Assembly: GCA_963727575.1 (NCBI GenBank) | Contig: CAVSIA010000029.1 | Location: 1 to 64,000, forward strand | DNA from: JAHQVI01 sp963727575 | GTDB taxonomy: Bacteria > Pseudomonadota > Alphaproteobacteria > Rhizobiales > Rhodomicrobiaceae | Length of the DNA stretch: 64,000 nucleotides | Reading direction: 5' to 3' | Shown here: positions 1 to 10,044 of the stretch, piece after piece | How the letters are laid out: every line of letters begins with the position of its first letter | How positions within the stretch are numbered: the stretch's first letter is position 1 | Made by a program: the position numbers and the translations under genes | Notes under the pieces: generated by a model | What the model saw: the letters and a program-made list of their open reading frames with translations, nothing else | Databases searched by the model: none | What the model was told of the DNA's origin: nothing

Positions 1-1235
1 GCTTGAGCTCAGGGGTCCGGGCGCCTGCGCATCTTCGACACCAATCTCACGATGCCGCCTATGAGGGACCTCTGTCGCGTGGGTCGCCTCCGCCGCCTGC
101 GCGCCCTCGACATCCGCCCGGTTATCGGACATATCGAGCGAGGTTAGATTTTTCAGTCCCGACAAGGCCCGCAGCCCCTCGTCGCCGAGCCGATTGTGCC
201 ACAGATTGAGGGATGCAAGAGCCGTCATCTGCGGCAGAGCTCGTGCGCCTTCGTCGCCGATCTGAGCGTATGACAGAGCGAGAGAGGCAAAAGTCGTCAA
301 TCCCGCCAGCGCCCGTGCGCCTTCATCGCCGATCGGGTTGCTCGACAGATCCAGCGCGCTAAGCTTCGTCAACCCCGCCAGCGCATGTGCGCCCGCACTT
401 CCAACCTGATTGTCCGACAAACCGAGCGAGGTGAGATGGGTCAGCGCCGCCAGTCCCTGCGCTCCTTCATCGCCGATCTCGTTGCCCGAAAGGCTAAGCG
501 AGACCAGCGTCGTCAGCCCCGCCAACGACCGCGCGCCGGCATCACCCACCCGATTGTAGCCGCGAAGTAAGGGCGGCGAGATGGGGAAGCGCCGCCAGAG
601 CCCGCGCGCCGCCGTCTCCGATCCGATCGCGCGACAGATCGAGCGATCGCAGGGTCGTCAGCCGCGCCAGCGCCGCCGCGCCTTCGTCGCCGATCGCATT
701 GCCGGACAGATCAAGCGCGACGAGCGCCTTAAGCCATGGATCGCGCGGGATGCGCTTGCCCAGGCCCGCGAGCGCCCGCGCGCCCTTGGCGCCGATGCCA
801 TTGTCCGACAGATTGAGTGATGTCAGGTTCGTCAGCCCGGCGAGCGCGCACGCGCCTCTTGGACCGAGCCGATTGCAGGACAGGTCGAGCGCGACGAGCC
901 TCGTCAGGCCTACCAGCGCCCGCATGGCGTTGTTGCCGGTTCCATTGCCCGACAGATTTAGGGATGTAAGATCAGTGAGGTGCCGAAGCCTCACGGGGAG
1001 ATCCTCGATCGGCCAAGTCAAGTGGTAAAGGGACCGCTCGTGGCGGAGACTGGCGCCGATTGGGCCAGCGCGCCCGGCCCCAGAAATCGTGTAGCCTGTT
1101 CCAGCGCTCCGCCTTCGCGCGGTCGATCAGCCGGTCGAGCTCCGCTTTCGACTCGAATCTGACCGCATCCAACGGGGCCATCGCGATCCTCTTACCACAA
1201 CGCATCTCATACACGTCTACAGGCTTGGTCGCCAT
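1..1235 (-). pseudogene. Leucine-rich-repeat protein gene, frameshifted, runs off left edge
   Basis: The minus strand encodes tandem leucine-rich repeats of the ribonuclease-inhibitor type, with units like LTSLNLSGN followed by IGDEGARALAGL about every 24 residues. The N-terminal non-repeat part (ATG at 1233-1235, starting MATKPVDVYEM) is in one frame. The repeats from about 1050 down to 545 are in a second frame, and the repeats from about 560 down to 110 are in a third, so at least two single-base shifts lie near 1050-1090 and 555-570. No signal peptide or membrane segment is seen, so a cytoplasmic or type III-exported product is possible. LRRs bind proteins; the partner is unknown. Below about position 110 the repeat pattern stops, although the frame stays open to position 1. 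Confidence 0.7.
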
Positions 1236-1400
1236 GGCGGGAACGGAGGTTCAACGACCAGCGCCCTGCTTGCCGTCCTAGCCGAGGTCATTGCAGCGCA
1301 CGTCGAGTGCGATGAGCGTGCTCATCGGTGCTGGCGCTTTCGCCCACTGTCGCGCTCCATGCGCAAAGCGTGGCATCACCGAATTCGGCGCTCCAGCTCA

Positions 1401-1414
1401 TTGATCTGCGTCAA
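1401..1414. promoter_or_regulatory. FNR/FixK-type box
   Basis: TTGATCTGCGTCAA matches the TTGAT-N4-ATCAA consensus of FNR/FixK/Crp-family oxygen regulators at nine of ten fixed bases. It lies in the 460-bp gap between the divergent LRR gene and transporter pseudogene. Such a match can occur by chance, and neither neighbour is an obvious anaerobic gene. Confidence 0.3.
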
Positions 1415-1567
1415 TGTTATTCAGGCGAATGCTTGACTTTCGTCTAATATACCTTCACGTAACCGCCATTATAAGCAACAAACACATAGATATTAGACTA
1501 ATTGCTGAATACCTAGCGTCATCTACTTAGCGTAGATTTCATTCGCCGCAAAATTTCTTGACGCCGC

Positions 1568-1592
1568 AAGTGTCAGTTGCCGTCTGACACTT
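1568..1592. promoter_or_regulatory. Perfect 9-bp inverted repeat, operator-like
   Basis: AAGTGTCAG is followed by a 7-base spacer and CTGACACTT. The arms are perfect and lie about 110 bp upstream of the transporter start at 1701. The geometry suits a dimeric repressor (TetR or GntR size) or a short hairpin. No T-run follows, so it is not a terminator. No regulator gene for it is present nearby. Confidence 0.4.
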
Positions 1593-1700
1593 CGCGGCCA
1601 CGGCCCTGCCAAGCAGAACCAACACTCCGCCGAGGCATCCCGGCGCGTGACGTGCCGCAGGGGGAGAGCGGGAAGCAACGGTCCCAAGGGCATACATTTC

Positions 1701-3372
1701 ATGGCTCACGTTTCAGTCGGCGCCCGTGCCGGGCGCTCGGCGCCTGCTGTGGCGCCCGTCCTGCCTGCCGAGGAGCGCAAGGTCATCATCGCGTCCTCCG
1801 CCGGGACGGTCTTCGAGTGGTACGACTTCTATCTGTACGGTTCGCTGGCCGTGATCATCGGCAAGCAGTTCTTCTCCGGCCTGAACCCGGCCGCACAGTA
1901 TATCTTCGCCTGCTGGCCTTCGCCGCCGGCTTTGCGTGCGGCCGTTGGCGCGATCGTGTTCGGCCGGCTGGGTGACCTGGTGGGGCGCAAGTACACCTTC
2001 CTGGTGACCATCCTCATCATGGGTTTCTCGACCTTCCTGGTCGGTCTGCTGCCGGGCTACGAAGATCGGCGTGGCCGCGCCGATCATCCTGATCGCGCTG
2101 CGACTGCTGCAGGGCCTGGCGCTGGGCGGCGAGTACGGCGGTGCGGCCACCTATGTGGCGGAGCACGCGCCGCATGGCCGCGCGGCCTCTACACCAGCTT
2201 CATCCAGATCACCGCCACCTTTGGCCTGTTCCTGTCGCTGCTGGTCATTCTGGGCTGCCAGACATCCGGCGCGTTCGCCGTCTGGGGGCTGGCGCATTCC
2301 GTTCCTGCTTTCGTCGTGCTGCTCGCCGTCTCCGTCTAGATCCGCCTGCAGCTGGCCGAATCCCCGGTATTCCAGAAGATGAAGGAGGAGGGCAGCACTC
2401 CACGCACCGCTGACCGAATCGTTTGGCGCTGGCGCCAACTCAAGCTGGTGCTGCTGGCGCTGTTCGGCGTCACCGCCGGCCAGGCCGTGGTGTGGTACGC
2501 GGGCCAGTTCTACGCGATGTACTTCCTCGGGCGGACGCTGAAGATGGACGGCTACACGGCACCCAGTTGCTGATCGCCGCGCGCTGGTCATCGGTACGCC
2601 GTTCTTCGTGGTGTTCGGCTGGCTGTCGGACAAGATCGGCCGCAAGCCGATGGTGCTGGCGGGCTGCCTGCTTGCCGCGCTGACCTACTTCCCGATCTTC
2701 AAGGCCCTCACGCACTGCGGCAACCCGGCGATCGAAGCGGCCAGCGTGTCCGCTCCGATCAAGGTGATGGCCGATCCGAAGGACTGCCATTGCAGATCGA
2801 CCTGATCGGCAAGAAGGTGTTCACCAGCTCCTGCGACGTGGCCAAGAGCTTCCTGACCCGGCGTGGCGTGCCGTACGAAAACGTGGCCGCGCTGCGGGTA
2901 CGGTCGCGGTGGTGGCGGTGGGCGGCAAGAACTTCAGCCGTCCAATGGCACCGGCCGGAGAAGGCCGATCGCCGCGCAGAGCAAGGGGCCGATTCGCCGA
3001 TACTGTCGGTGCGCGGTGAACGACGCCGGCTATCCGTCCAAGGCCGATCCGTCCACGGCGACTACCCGGCCGGTGCGGCGCTCTGCATCCTGGTGATCTA
3101 CGTGACCATGGTCTACGGCCCGATCGCCGCGTTGCTGGTGGAGATGTTCCCCACCAGGATCCGCTACACCTCGATGAGGTTGCCGTACCACATCGGCAAC
3201 GGCTGGTTCGGCGGCTTCCTGCCGCCGACGGCGTTCGGCATGGTCGCGGCGACCGGCAATATCTATAACGGCCTGTGGTACCCGATGGCGGTCGCGGCCA
3301 TGACGGTGATCGGCGGGCCTGTTCCTGCAGGACACGAAGGGGCACCACCTGACCCGCGACGACGAGGTCTGA
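1701..3372 (+). pseudogene. MHS-family MFS transporter, degraded
   Basis: The translation, pieced across frames, is a metabolite:proton symporter of the ProP/KgtP/ShiA branch of the major facilitator superfamily. The first helix carries FEWYDFYLYG, followed by the cytoplasmic loop FGRLGDLVGRKYTF and later GWLSDKIGRKPMV; the end carries FPTRIRYTSM and the closing helices. The frame changes near 1910, 1945, 2065, 2190, 2570, 2790, 2900 and 3335, and an in-frame stop lies at 2337-2339. Insertions and losses are spread over the whole gene, so this is real decay rather than one sequencing slip. The start is ATG 1701, preceded by AAGGG. The substrate cannot be told. Confidence 0.75.
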
Positions 3373-3411
3373 TCTCGCCGGCCTGTCGCCGAATTGGCGG
3401 CCGGCGCCTGG

Positions 3412-3458
3412 AGCACGATCAGGAAAAGTGGGAACCGGTTTTCCTGCAAAATTGTGCG
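3412..3458. repeat. Imperfect palindromic intergenic repeat, copy 1
   Basis: A 47-bp imperfect palindrome starts AGCACGATC, has the core AGTGGGAACCGGTTTTCC and ends ATTGTGCG. A second copy lies at 17877-17923. Palindromes with this ACCGGTTTTC core are common between genes in Rhizobiales genomes. It may form a hairpin in RNA. It lies just after the transporter remnant. Confidence 0.6.
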
Positions 3459-3585
3459 TAAACAGAACGATATGGATCGTGATCGTTTCCTTCTGAGATG
3501 ATCTACAGCATCGACGTCGGTGTCGAAAACCATGACTTCAGGCCATGGCGTTTCGAGGAGATCGCCGAGGTGATGGACAGGCGCG

Positions 3586-4513
3586 TCAACCCGTTCGTCG
3601 ATCCCGTCTGAATCTCAGAACGACCATTCGCGCGACTTTCGCGACGAGGAAATCGCGGAACACGTCGATGCGCTTGGACGCCTTCATTTCTTCCGGATAG
3701 ACGAAATAGGTCTCGAAGGCCGGGAAATTGTCCTCGCCTTCCAGGACCGCGACCATGCGCGGATCGTCCCGCGCGACGTAATCCGGCAGGAAGGCCAGCC
3801 CGACGCCGCGGCGCACCGCTTCCTTGAGCGCCAGCACGCTGTTGATCTGCAGCACCGGCACGCGCGGCGGCGAGCCGTTTTCGTGCCCCGCCTTTTCCAG
3901 CCAGTTGATCGGGCGCAGATGCGGCGGCGCCATGCCGCCATAGGTCAGGATCCGGTGGTTCTCAAGATCCGCGAGCGTCTTCGGAGCGCCGTGCCGCTTT
4001 ACGTAGTCGTGCGAGCGCGTAGACGTGGTTGTGCACCACGAACAGCTTGCGGCGGATGAGATCGTTCTGCGAGGGCGGGGCGAAACGGATCGCCACATCG
4101 GCCGCGCGCATGCCGAGATCGAGCTCGTCGTCGTCAAGAATGAGCTGCAGGCGGATATCGGGATACAGGTTCATGAACTCATGCAGCCGGGGCGTGAGCC
4201 AATTGACCCCGAGCGCCACCGTCGTCGTCACCCGCAGATCGCCGCTCGGCTTGCCGCGTGAATCCGTGAGCAGAATCTCCGCGGACGCCAGCTTCATGAA
4301 CACGTCCTGCGCGGTGCGGTAGAGCATCTCGCCCTGTTCGGTGAGGACGAGACCGCGCGCATGGCGATGGAATAGCGGTGCATGCAGCTCCCGTTCGAGG
4401 GCGCTGACCTGGCGGCTGACGGCAGACTGGCTCATATTCAGCGCCTCACCCGCATGGGTGAAGCTGCCAGCCTCTGCCGCAGCATGGAATATTCGGAGCT
4501 TATCCCAATCCAT
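3586..4513 (-). pseudogene. LysR-family transcriptional regulator, one frameshift
   Basis: The N-terminal winged helix-turn-helix is typical (MDWDKLRIFHAAAEAGSFT, then LNMSQSAVSRQVSALE) and is followed by the substrate-binding domain, total about 305 residues. The reading frame changes near 4010-4025, between FVVHNHVYA and SHDYVKRHGAP; both halves are otherwise well preserved. The gene lies on the same strand 34 bp downstream of trxB, a pairing often seen in alphaproteobacteria. The regulated genes are not known. A single-base sequencing error is as likely as a true mutation. Confidence 0.75.
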
Positions 4514-4547
4514 AAGTCGATATTTTGCGCTATTTGTTACGAAAAGG

Positions 4548-5511
4548 CTATTCCGCAGCCTGACTATGCCGTTCGAGCCCGGCCAGGAACTTCTCCGCTT
4601 CGAGCGCGGCCATGCAGCCCATGCCCGCCGCCGTCACCGCCTGGCGATAGATTTCGTCGGCCACGTCGCCAGCCGCGAAGACGCCGGGAACGTTGGTTGC
4701 CGTCGAGTGGGGGGCGACGATGATGTAGCCGTTCGGCTTCATCGCCACCTGGCCCTTGAAGATTTCGGTTGCCGGCATATGGCCGATGGCGATGAAAATG
4801 CCGTCCGTCTTGCTTCTCGAAAACTTCGCCGGTCTTGCGGTTCTTCAGCCGCGCGCCGGTGACGCCGAGCGGCGCTTCCGTCCCGACCACCTCCTCCAGC
4901 ACCGTGTCCCAGAGGACGTCGATCTTTTCATGCGCGAACAGCCGGTCCTGCAGGATGCGCTCGGCGCGAAGCTCGTTGCGGCGGTGGACCAGCGTCACCT
5001 TGCTGGCATGGTTGGTGAGATAGAGCGCCTCCTCGACAGCCGTATTGCCGCCGCCGATGACCAGCACGTCCTTGCCGCGATAGAAGAAACCGTCGCAGGT
5101 CGCGCAGGCGGACACGCCGAAGCCCTGAAACTTCGACTCGCTCGGCAGACCCAGCCAGCGCGCCTGGGCGCCGGTGGAGATGATGACGCTGTCCGCCGTA
5201 TAGTCGGCGCCGCTGTCGCCTTTGAGATGGAACGGCCGGCGGGAGAAGTCGACCGAGGCGATATGCTCGCCCACGATCTCCGTGCCGACATGCACCGCCT
5301 GGGCGCGCATCTGCTCCATCAGCCACGGCCCCTGGATGACATCGGCGAAGCCGGGATAGTTCTCCACGTCGGTGGTGATGGTGAGCTGGCCGCCGGGCTG
5401 GATGCCCTCCAGCAGCACCGGCTTGAGCATGGCGCGCGCGGCGTAGATGGCGGCCGTATAGCCCGCCGGACCGGACCCGATGATGATCAGTTTCTCGTGG
5501 CGCGCTGTCAT
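4548..5511 (-). pseudogene. trxB: Thioredoxin reductase, one frameshift
   Basis: Thioredoxin-disulfide reductase moves electrons from NADPH through FAD to thioredoxin in the cytoplasm. The N-terminal FAD site is IIIGSGPAGYTAAIYAAR, the redox-active pair is in SACATCDGFF, and the NADPH site is VIGGGNTAVEEAL. The C-terminal FAD contact VFAAGDVADEIYRQAVTAA is in another frame; the shift is a single base near 4812-4820 after GEVFE, where the sequence should continue as DGIFIAIGH. Start at ATG 5509-5511. The reconstructed length (about 320 residues) is normal. The enzyme is usually important for growth, so a sequencing error is the simpler explanation. Confidence 0.85.
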
Positions 5512-5583
5512 GGCTGCTCCGATTCCGCATTTCCCGCGAGAGCAGAGTTAAGAAATGTGAACAGCGCTGACAAGCTTTATGCG

Positions 5584-6617
5584 TCAGTCGGCACCGGGCA
5601 TCGACCGGAATTGGCGCCACCGCTTCTCGATTTCGCACGCCACATATCCGGCTGTATGCAGCGGTTCATAAGACCAGACAGGCAATTCGGGCATCGCAGC
5701 GGGCAGAGGACGGGTCGCGCCGTAGTCCTGCAAAGCCTGGTGATAACGGTGGAACTTCGCCCGTCCGGCGGCGGGCGTGAAGACATAGACCGGGCGTCCG
5801 GTGGCGCAGGCTTCGCCGGTCATGTTGACCGAATCCGCCGTGACCACGAAGACGTCGCCCAGTGCGAGGAAGCTCGGATACGGGTTCTCGCCCTGCCCGT
5901 CCCAGAGGATGCGCGGCTTGTGGCGCGTTGCCGCGTCGGCCGCCTCCAGCATCGCGGGCGGGGTGCGGCGGGACGGCGTGATGAGCACGCTGCCTGCCCG
6001 GTCGACGATCGCCCGCAGCCGTGCGGCAAAATCGCCGATGCCTGCCGCGTCGTAATTGATAGCCGGCGCCGGGACCGCCGAGCAGCAGGGTGAGCCGCGG
6101 CCGGGGTAACGCCGCGATCGCCGGCGGGACGGTGCGGCGAAGTTCGTCGAGCTTCCGCTCGGTGAAACGATGCGGCGGGGTCAGCGTGACGATGACGTTG
6201 TCGCCGCGCAAGCGGTCATGTGCCGGGACCCAGATGACATGCGCGCTCGACCGGGCCGCCCGCGGCGACTGGAAAATCACCGTGAAGGCGCCCGACCGCT
6301 TCAGCGCGCGGATCACCGGTACGGTCTGCCGTCCGGCGCCGAGGACGATCTCCGGCGGCTGCTCAGCAAGCAGCGGGCGGAGTCACGCGCGGATCGGCCG
6401 GGCCGTTCGGCGCCAGATGACGCCACAGACGGCGCGGCGCGATCGGCTTGATCTCCGCGTCGAGCCCAAGCGCTTCGGCGATGCCGCGCGTGATGGCGAG
6501 ATGGCCGGCGACGCCGTCGGAGATGATCCAGGCGCGGCGTCCGGTAAGGGCGAGAGGCTCGGCGCCGCTCGCTATCCCCTCCGCCCCATGCGCAATATTC
6601 TCGAAAGCTGCCGACAT
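5584..6617 (-). pseudogene. ELM1/DUF1022-like protein, two frameshifts
   Basis: The product belongs to the family related to mitochondrial fission protein ELM1, whose bacterial members have a glycosyltransferase-B-like fold and no settled function. The N-terminal part contains WIISDGVAGHLAITRGIAE, the middle HVIWVPAHDRLRGDNVIVT, and the C-terminal part FVVTADSVNMTGEACATGRP. These three parts lie in three frames, with shifts near 6370 and near 6060. Reconstructed length is about 340 residues, normal for the family. Start chosen at ATG 6615-6617; an upstream in-frame start is possible. It faces the lrp-type gene divergently. Confidence 0.65.
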
Positions 6618-6702
6618 TTTATTTTCATTTCTTGCGCTGCGCCGGCCACGCATTATGCTCCGGCCGCATCTTTCCTACAGCCGCCGAGCGCAGAGGCCAA
6701 GC

Positions 6703-7195
6703 ATGACGACGCGACGCGAGCCGCCGTCCTGGATCAGAACTCGACCAGATCGACTGGCATATCCTCAAGGAATTGCAGGCCGACGGCCGCATGACCAATG
6801 TCGAACTGGCCAGCCGCGTGGGGATTTCCGCGCCGCCCTGCCTGCGCCGGGTTCGCGCGCTGGAAAAGGCGGGCTTCATTCTCGGCTATCATGCGCGGCT
6901 CAATCCGAAGCTGCTCGGTTTCGACGTGGAGGCCTATGCCATGGTGCGGCTGTCGAGCCAGTCGGAGAGCGATCTTGCCGCATTCGAGGCGCTCGCCCGG
7001 TCCTGGAGCAATGTGCGCGAATGCGCGATGCTGTCGGGCGACATCGATTTTCTGCTGAAATGCGTCGCGCCGGACCTGCAGACCTTCCAGAACTTCATCA
7101 TCCGGGATCTGACCGCCGCGCCGAATGTCGACCATGTGCGGACGGCTTTGACGATGCGCATGTCGAAACTGGAGCCTGGCCTGCCGCTCGAATGA
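6703..7195 (+). pseudogene. Lrp/AsnC-family transcriptional regulator, frameshift near the start
   Basis: The product is an Lrp/AsnC-type regulator of about 163 residues, with an N-terminal helix-turn-helix (ELDQIDWHILKELQADGR, then SRVGISAPPCLRRVRALEKAG) and a C-terminal RAM ligand-binding domain (CAMLSGDIDFLLKC). Members respond to amino acids. The ATG at 6703 is one frame away from the body; the shift is one base near 6735. If that base is an artefact the protein is normal. An internal ATG at 6773 would lose the first helix and is unlikely to be the true start. A terminator follows at 7203. Confidence 0.7.
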
Positions 7196-7202
7196 CGGCG
7201 GC

Positions 7203-7231
7203 GGCGTGGCCTCGAGGCCACGCCATTTTTT
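7203..7231 (+). terminator. Rho-independent terminator after the lrp-type gene
   Basis: GGCGTGGCC, a TCGA loop and GGCCACGCC form a perfect 9-bp stem at 7203-7224, followed by ATTTTTT. It is 8 bp after the stop codon. On the other strand no T-run follows, so it acts for the plus strand. Confidence 0.85.
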
Positions 7232-7234
7232 CGT

Positions 7235-8266
7235 CTATCGCGACTGCGTCAGCGCGGTGCCGCTGTCTGCCGCGGCCGCCGCTTTCGGCACGTCGATCTT
7301 CTGCAACGCACTGTACAGCCCGGCGGCGATCAGCTCATTGGCGAATGCGTTCGGATGCGGATCGGGCGGCGTCACCCAAAGATCCTCCGACGCCTGAAAC
7401 TGCATGGCCGGCAGCAGATCGACGAAGGGTGCGTCATTCTCATTCGCCGCCTGCCGGACCAACTCGGTCACCGAGCCGAAATGGTAGTTCTGCACGTCAT
7501 GCAATTCCGGCAGATGCGCGATCAGCAGCTTGATGTTGTTCTGCTTGCAATAGTCCGCCAGCCGCTTGATCGCCGCCTTGGCGTTCAGCCAGCCCTCGGA
7601 TTTCCCGCCGCCATACAGGCCGAGATAATAGTCGGCCCAGTTCTGCCGGGTGGTCGCCTCGCGCAGCAACATGTCCAGCCGGCCCTTGAAGAAGACGCAG
7701 GAGAAGCAGTGCTTGAGCAGCCAGGACGGCTTATGGCGGTGGGCGGGCGTCGGCTCGGCGTCGTTGACGAAATAGTTCAGCACCACGATGTCGGGCTGGT
7801 ACTTGTAGCCCTTGGTCAAAAAGTGCTCGACCTCCTGGACCGTGTTCCAGTTCCCCACGCCGAGATTGACCACCTCGGCCTTGGTGCCCGCGTCGTCGTA
7901 GAGCTTTTCGATGCGCTTGGAGAACAACGCATCGTATGGAACGCCCCAGCCCATGGTGAGCGAGTCGCCAACCATTGCGATGCGCAGAACGCCGGGTGTC
8001 CGCTCGTAGGGGATTTCGCGGTCGCGCTGGCCATGGGAGTTGGTCTTGACGTCGACGCCCATGAGCTGCGCGTGGCGGTTGGCGCCGTGCTCGTGTCCGA
8101 TCTTGGGATCGTCGGAGACGACTTTCACGTCCCGGGCGTATTTCCACATTTCCAGGTCGAACTGCATCCCGTCATCGGCGACGAGACGCACTGCAACCTC
8201 GGTGAAGACGGCCGTGATGACCAGGCATACGATCAACAAGAGCGTCGGGAATAAAACTTTTTTCAT
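7235..8266 (-). CDS. SGNH/GDSL hydrolase-like membrane-anchored protein
   Basis: A 343-residue protein with one N-terminal membrane segment (KKVLFPTLLLIVCLVITAV) and an exported SGNH-hydrolase domain. Block I with the nucleophile serine is MVGDSLTMGWGV, the oxyanion region is LGVGNWNT, block III looks like NYFVND, and the Asp-His pair is in PDPHPNAFAN. Such proteins often add or remove acyl groups on polysaccharides. Start chosen at ATG 8264-8266 (MKKVLF), because it sits directly before the hydrophobic segment; the open frame extends upstream without support. It follows the DUF5989 gene by 19 bp, so the two are probably co-transcribed. The substrate is unknown. Confidence 0.75.
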   Translation of the reverse strand: MKKVLFPTLLLIVCLVITAVFTEVAVRLVADDGMQFDLEMWKYARDVKVVSDDPKIGHEHGANRHAQLMGVDVKTNSHGQRDREIPYERTPGVLRIAMVGDSLTMGWGVPYDALFSKRIEKLYDDAGTKAEVVNLGVGNWNTVQEVEHFLTKGYKYQPDIVVLNYFVNDAEPTPAHRHKPSWLLKHCFSCVFFKGRLDMLLREATTRQNWADYYLGLYGGGKSEGWLNAKAAIKRLADYCKQNNIKLLIAHLPELHDVQNYHFGSVTELVRQAANENDAPFVDLLPAMQFQASEDLWVTPPDPHPNAFANELIAAGLYSALQKIDVPKAAAAADSGTALTQSR

Positions 8267-8285
8267 CCGTGGACCGCTGATCGGA

Positions 8286-8435
8286 CTAGAACAGGGTGTA
8301 GATGAACGGAGCCACAGCCGAGCCGTGCGAAAGAACAAGCAACCCGCCCAAAACGATCATCACCATGAACACCGGCAGCAGCCAGAACTTCTTGCGGACC
8401 CTCATATAGTCCCAAAACTCGGCTAAAAAGCTCAT
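8286..8435 (-). CDS. DUF5989 family small membrane protein
   Basis: This 49-residue gene starts MSFLAEFWDYMRVRKKFW and ends HGSAVAPFIYTLF. The pattern of a short polar N-terminus with RVRKKFWLLP, one membrane helix and the terminal GSAVAPFIYTLF agrees with the DUF5989 family as I know it. Members are often found in extracellular-polysaccharide or natural-product clusters beside an SGNH protein. The helix runs from about residue 18 to 36. Its function is not established; a small subunit of an envelope acyltransferase or assembly complex is a guess from context. The SGNH gene starts 19 bp downstream. Confidence 0.75.
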   Translation of the reverse strand: MSFLAEFWDYMRVRKKFWLLPVFMVMIVLGGLLVLSHGSAVAPFIYTLF

Positions 8436-8639
8436 CTACGGTTCCCTCGATTAACTCATGGCCGTCCTAGCACAAGGATTTGTCCCCGGTCTATATGGAT
8501 GCCCGCGATAGACGCAAATTGATACAATTCGGGCCACGCGCCGACGGCAGTCCCCCCTTTGCGCATGCCTTCCAGATCTCTATAACCCATTCTTATCAAA
8601 TCGGCTTTCTTGACCGGACAGGCGACCTTGACGGCGCAT

Positions 8640-10043
8640 ATGACGGGACTTTCGGCACAAAATGAAGGCAATCGCGACGGCCTCGCGGCCACTGCGGTTT
8701 CCCGCATGTCCTTTACCTGGAAACTCGTCTTCTTCCTGCTGTTCAACGTCGCGGTCATCAATGGCCTGAGCTGGTGGCTGTCGCCGGGGGGATTCAACGA
8801 TACGGCGCTGAAGGAAAGCTGGGACGTGCTACGCGGGGTGGGCGGCGACGATAGCTGGGGGCCGATGGCCGCCGCGCTCGGCTATCTGGAGGAGCCGGGC
8901 GACAAGCCGCTCTACTCGGCGGTGTTTTTCGATCAGGGCGTCAAGTTTCAATATCCGCCATCCGCGCTGTTTGCCCTCGAAGGCATGCTCATGTTCGGCG
9001 AGGACCACGTCCGAACCTATGACGAGATGGTTTTTGCGGGTCTGCCGCCCGTTAACGATTTCATCGGCTGGGCGTTCCTGCTGCTGACGGCATTATCCTC
9101 GGCTGCGCTCCTCGAAGCCGGGCTGCGAAAAGCCAGCGCGTCCTATACGTTCGATCGCCTCGCCGTCCTGCGCGCCGCCCTGGTCTTCGGCTTTACGCTA
9201 ACGTTTTTCCCGGCCATGAAAGCCTTCACGCTCGGGCAGATCCAGCTATGGATCAACTCGATCTTTGCGCTGACGATGATGCTGTTCGTCTTCAACCGGA
9301 GATGGGCGAGCGGCGTTCTCATGTCGCTCGTCTGCCTGATGAAACCGCATTACGGCCTGTTCGCGCTGTGGGCCGGGCTCAACCGCGAATGGCGCTTCGG
9401 GATCGCCTGCGTCGCCGTTTCCCTGATCGGGCTCGCCGCCTCGATCTGGCTCTACGGCTGGATGAACCACCTCGATTATCTTCGCGTCCTATCGTTCATG
9501 TCCGAACGCGGAGAGTCCTATTACGCGAATCAATCGATCAACGGGGTGCTTAACCGGCTGGCGGGCCTGGGGGCACCAAACCTGTACCCGAATGTCAACT
9601 TCAACGCTTACGGCTTTCCGCCTTACACGGCCTGGGTCTATTGGGGCACGCTCATGAGCTCGGCGGTTATTCTGCTCACCGCATTTCTGCGCCGAAGCGA
9701 CGGAGAGGCTCGCCCTATCGCCTTTGCCATCGTCGGAGTGAGCCTGACGCTCGCCTCGCCGATTGCCTGGGAGCACCATTACGGCATTTTTCTGCCAGTT
9801 TTCGCCTATATTGCAGGAACCCTCTCGGGTGATCAGCGCAAGCTCGTCGCTCTGGCGATCAGCTACATTTTTGTAAGCAATTATATCCCAGCCTTCAATC
9901 TTTTAGCCAACTCGCCATTTAACGTTTTGCAGTCCTACAGGCTTGCAGGCGGACTTGCATTGCTGATACTCATGCACATCGAGATTTCCTCAGTTTCCGA
10001 TCGAACGTCACCTTATAAACCTCAAGTTGCACAGGGAGAATGA
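8640..10043 (+). CDS. GT87-like (DUF2029) polyprenyl-phosphate-sugar glycosyltransferase
   Basis: An integral membrane protein of about 467 residues with roughly ten hydrophobic helices. The first periplasmic loop has QGVKFQYPPSALFALEG, with the aromatic-proline pattern typical of glycosyltransferase family 87, and a later loop has LMKPHYGLFALWAG. GT87 enzymes (such as mycobacterial PimE) take sugar from polyprenyl-phosphate on the outer face of the membrane. The start is uncertain: ATG 8640 is used, but ATG 8706 (MSFTWKLVFF) just before the first helix is equally possible, and neither has a strong ribosome site. The small exported protein gene begins 1 bp after the stop codon, so the two form an operon. 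Confidence 0.7.
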   Translation: MTGLSAQNEGNRDGLAATAVSRMSFTWKLVFFLLFNVAVINGLSWWLSPGGFNDTALKESWDVLRGVGGDDSWGPMAAALGYLEEPGDKPLYSAVFFDQGVKFQYPPSALFALEGMLMFGEDHVRTYDEMVFAGLPPVNDFIGWAFLLLTALSSAALLEAGLRKASASYTFDRLAVLRAALVFGFTLTFFPAMKAFTLGQIQLWINSIFALTMMLFVFNRRWASGVLMSLVCLMKPHYGLFALWAGLNREWRFGIACVAVSLIGLAASIWLYGWMNHLDYLRVLSFMSERGESYYANQSINGVLNRLAGLGAPNLYPNVNFNAYGFPPYTAWVYWGTLMSSAVILLTAFLRRSDGEARPIAFAIVGVSLTLASPIAWEHHYGIFLPVFAYIAGTLSGDQRKLVALAISYIFVSNYIPAFNLLANSPFNVLQSYRLAGGLALLILMHIEISSVSDRTSPYKPQVAQGE

Positions 10044-10044
10044 C

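Noticed and set aside
1401..1592. A promoter for the transporter formed by TTGACT near 1433 and nearby TAATAT
   Set aside because: The spacing of 5-6 bases is wrong for a sigma-70 promoter, and no better pair is seen.
3498..3611. Small open frame of 37 codons starting MIYSIDVGVENHDFRPWRF
   Set aside because: It overlaps the end of the lysR gene, lacks a clear ribosome site and no family is recognised. It may be a remnant of a longer gene.
4756..6093. 445-codon open frame opposite trxB and the ELM1-like gene
   Set aside because: It is an antisense frame in GC-rich DNA. The amino-acid content is rich in Arg, Asp and His without domains, while the other strand holds clear conserved proteins.
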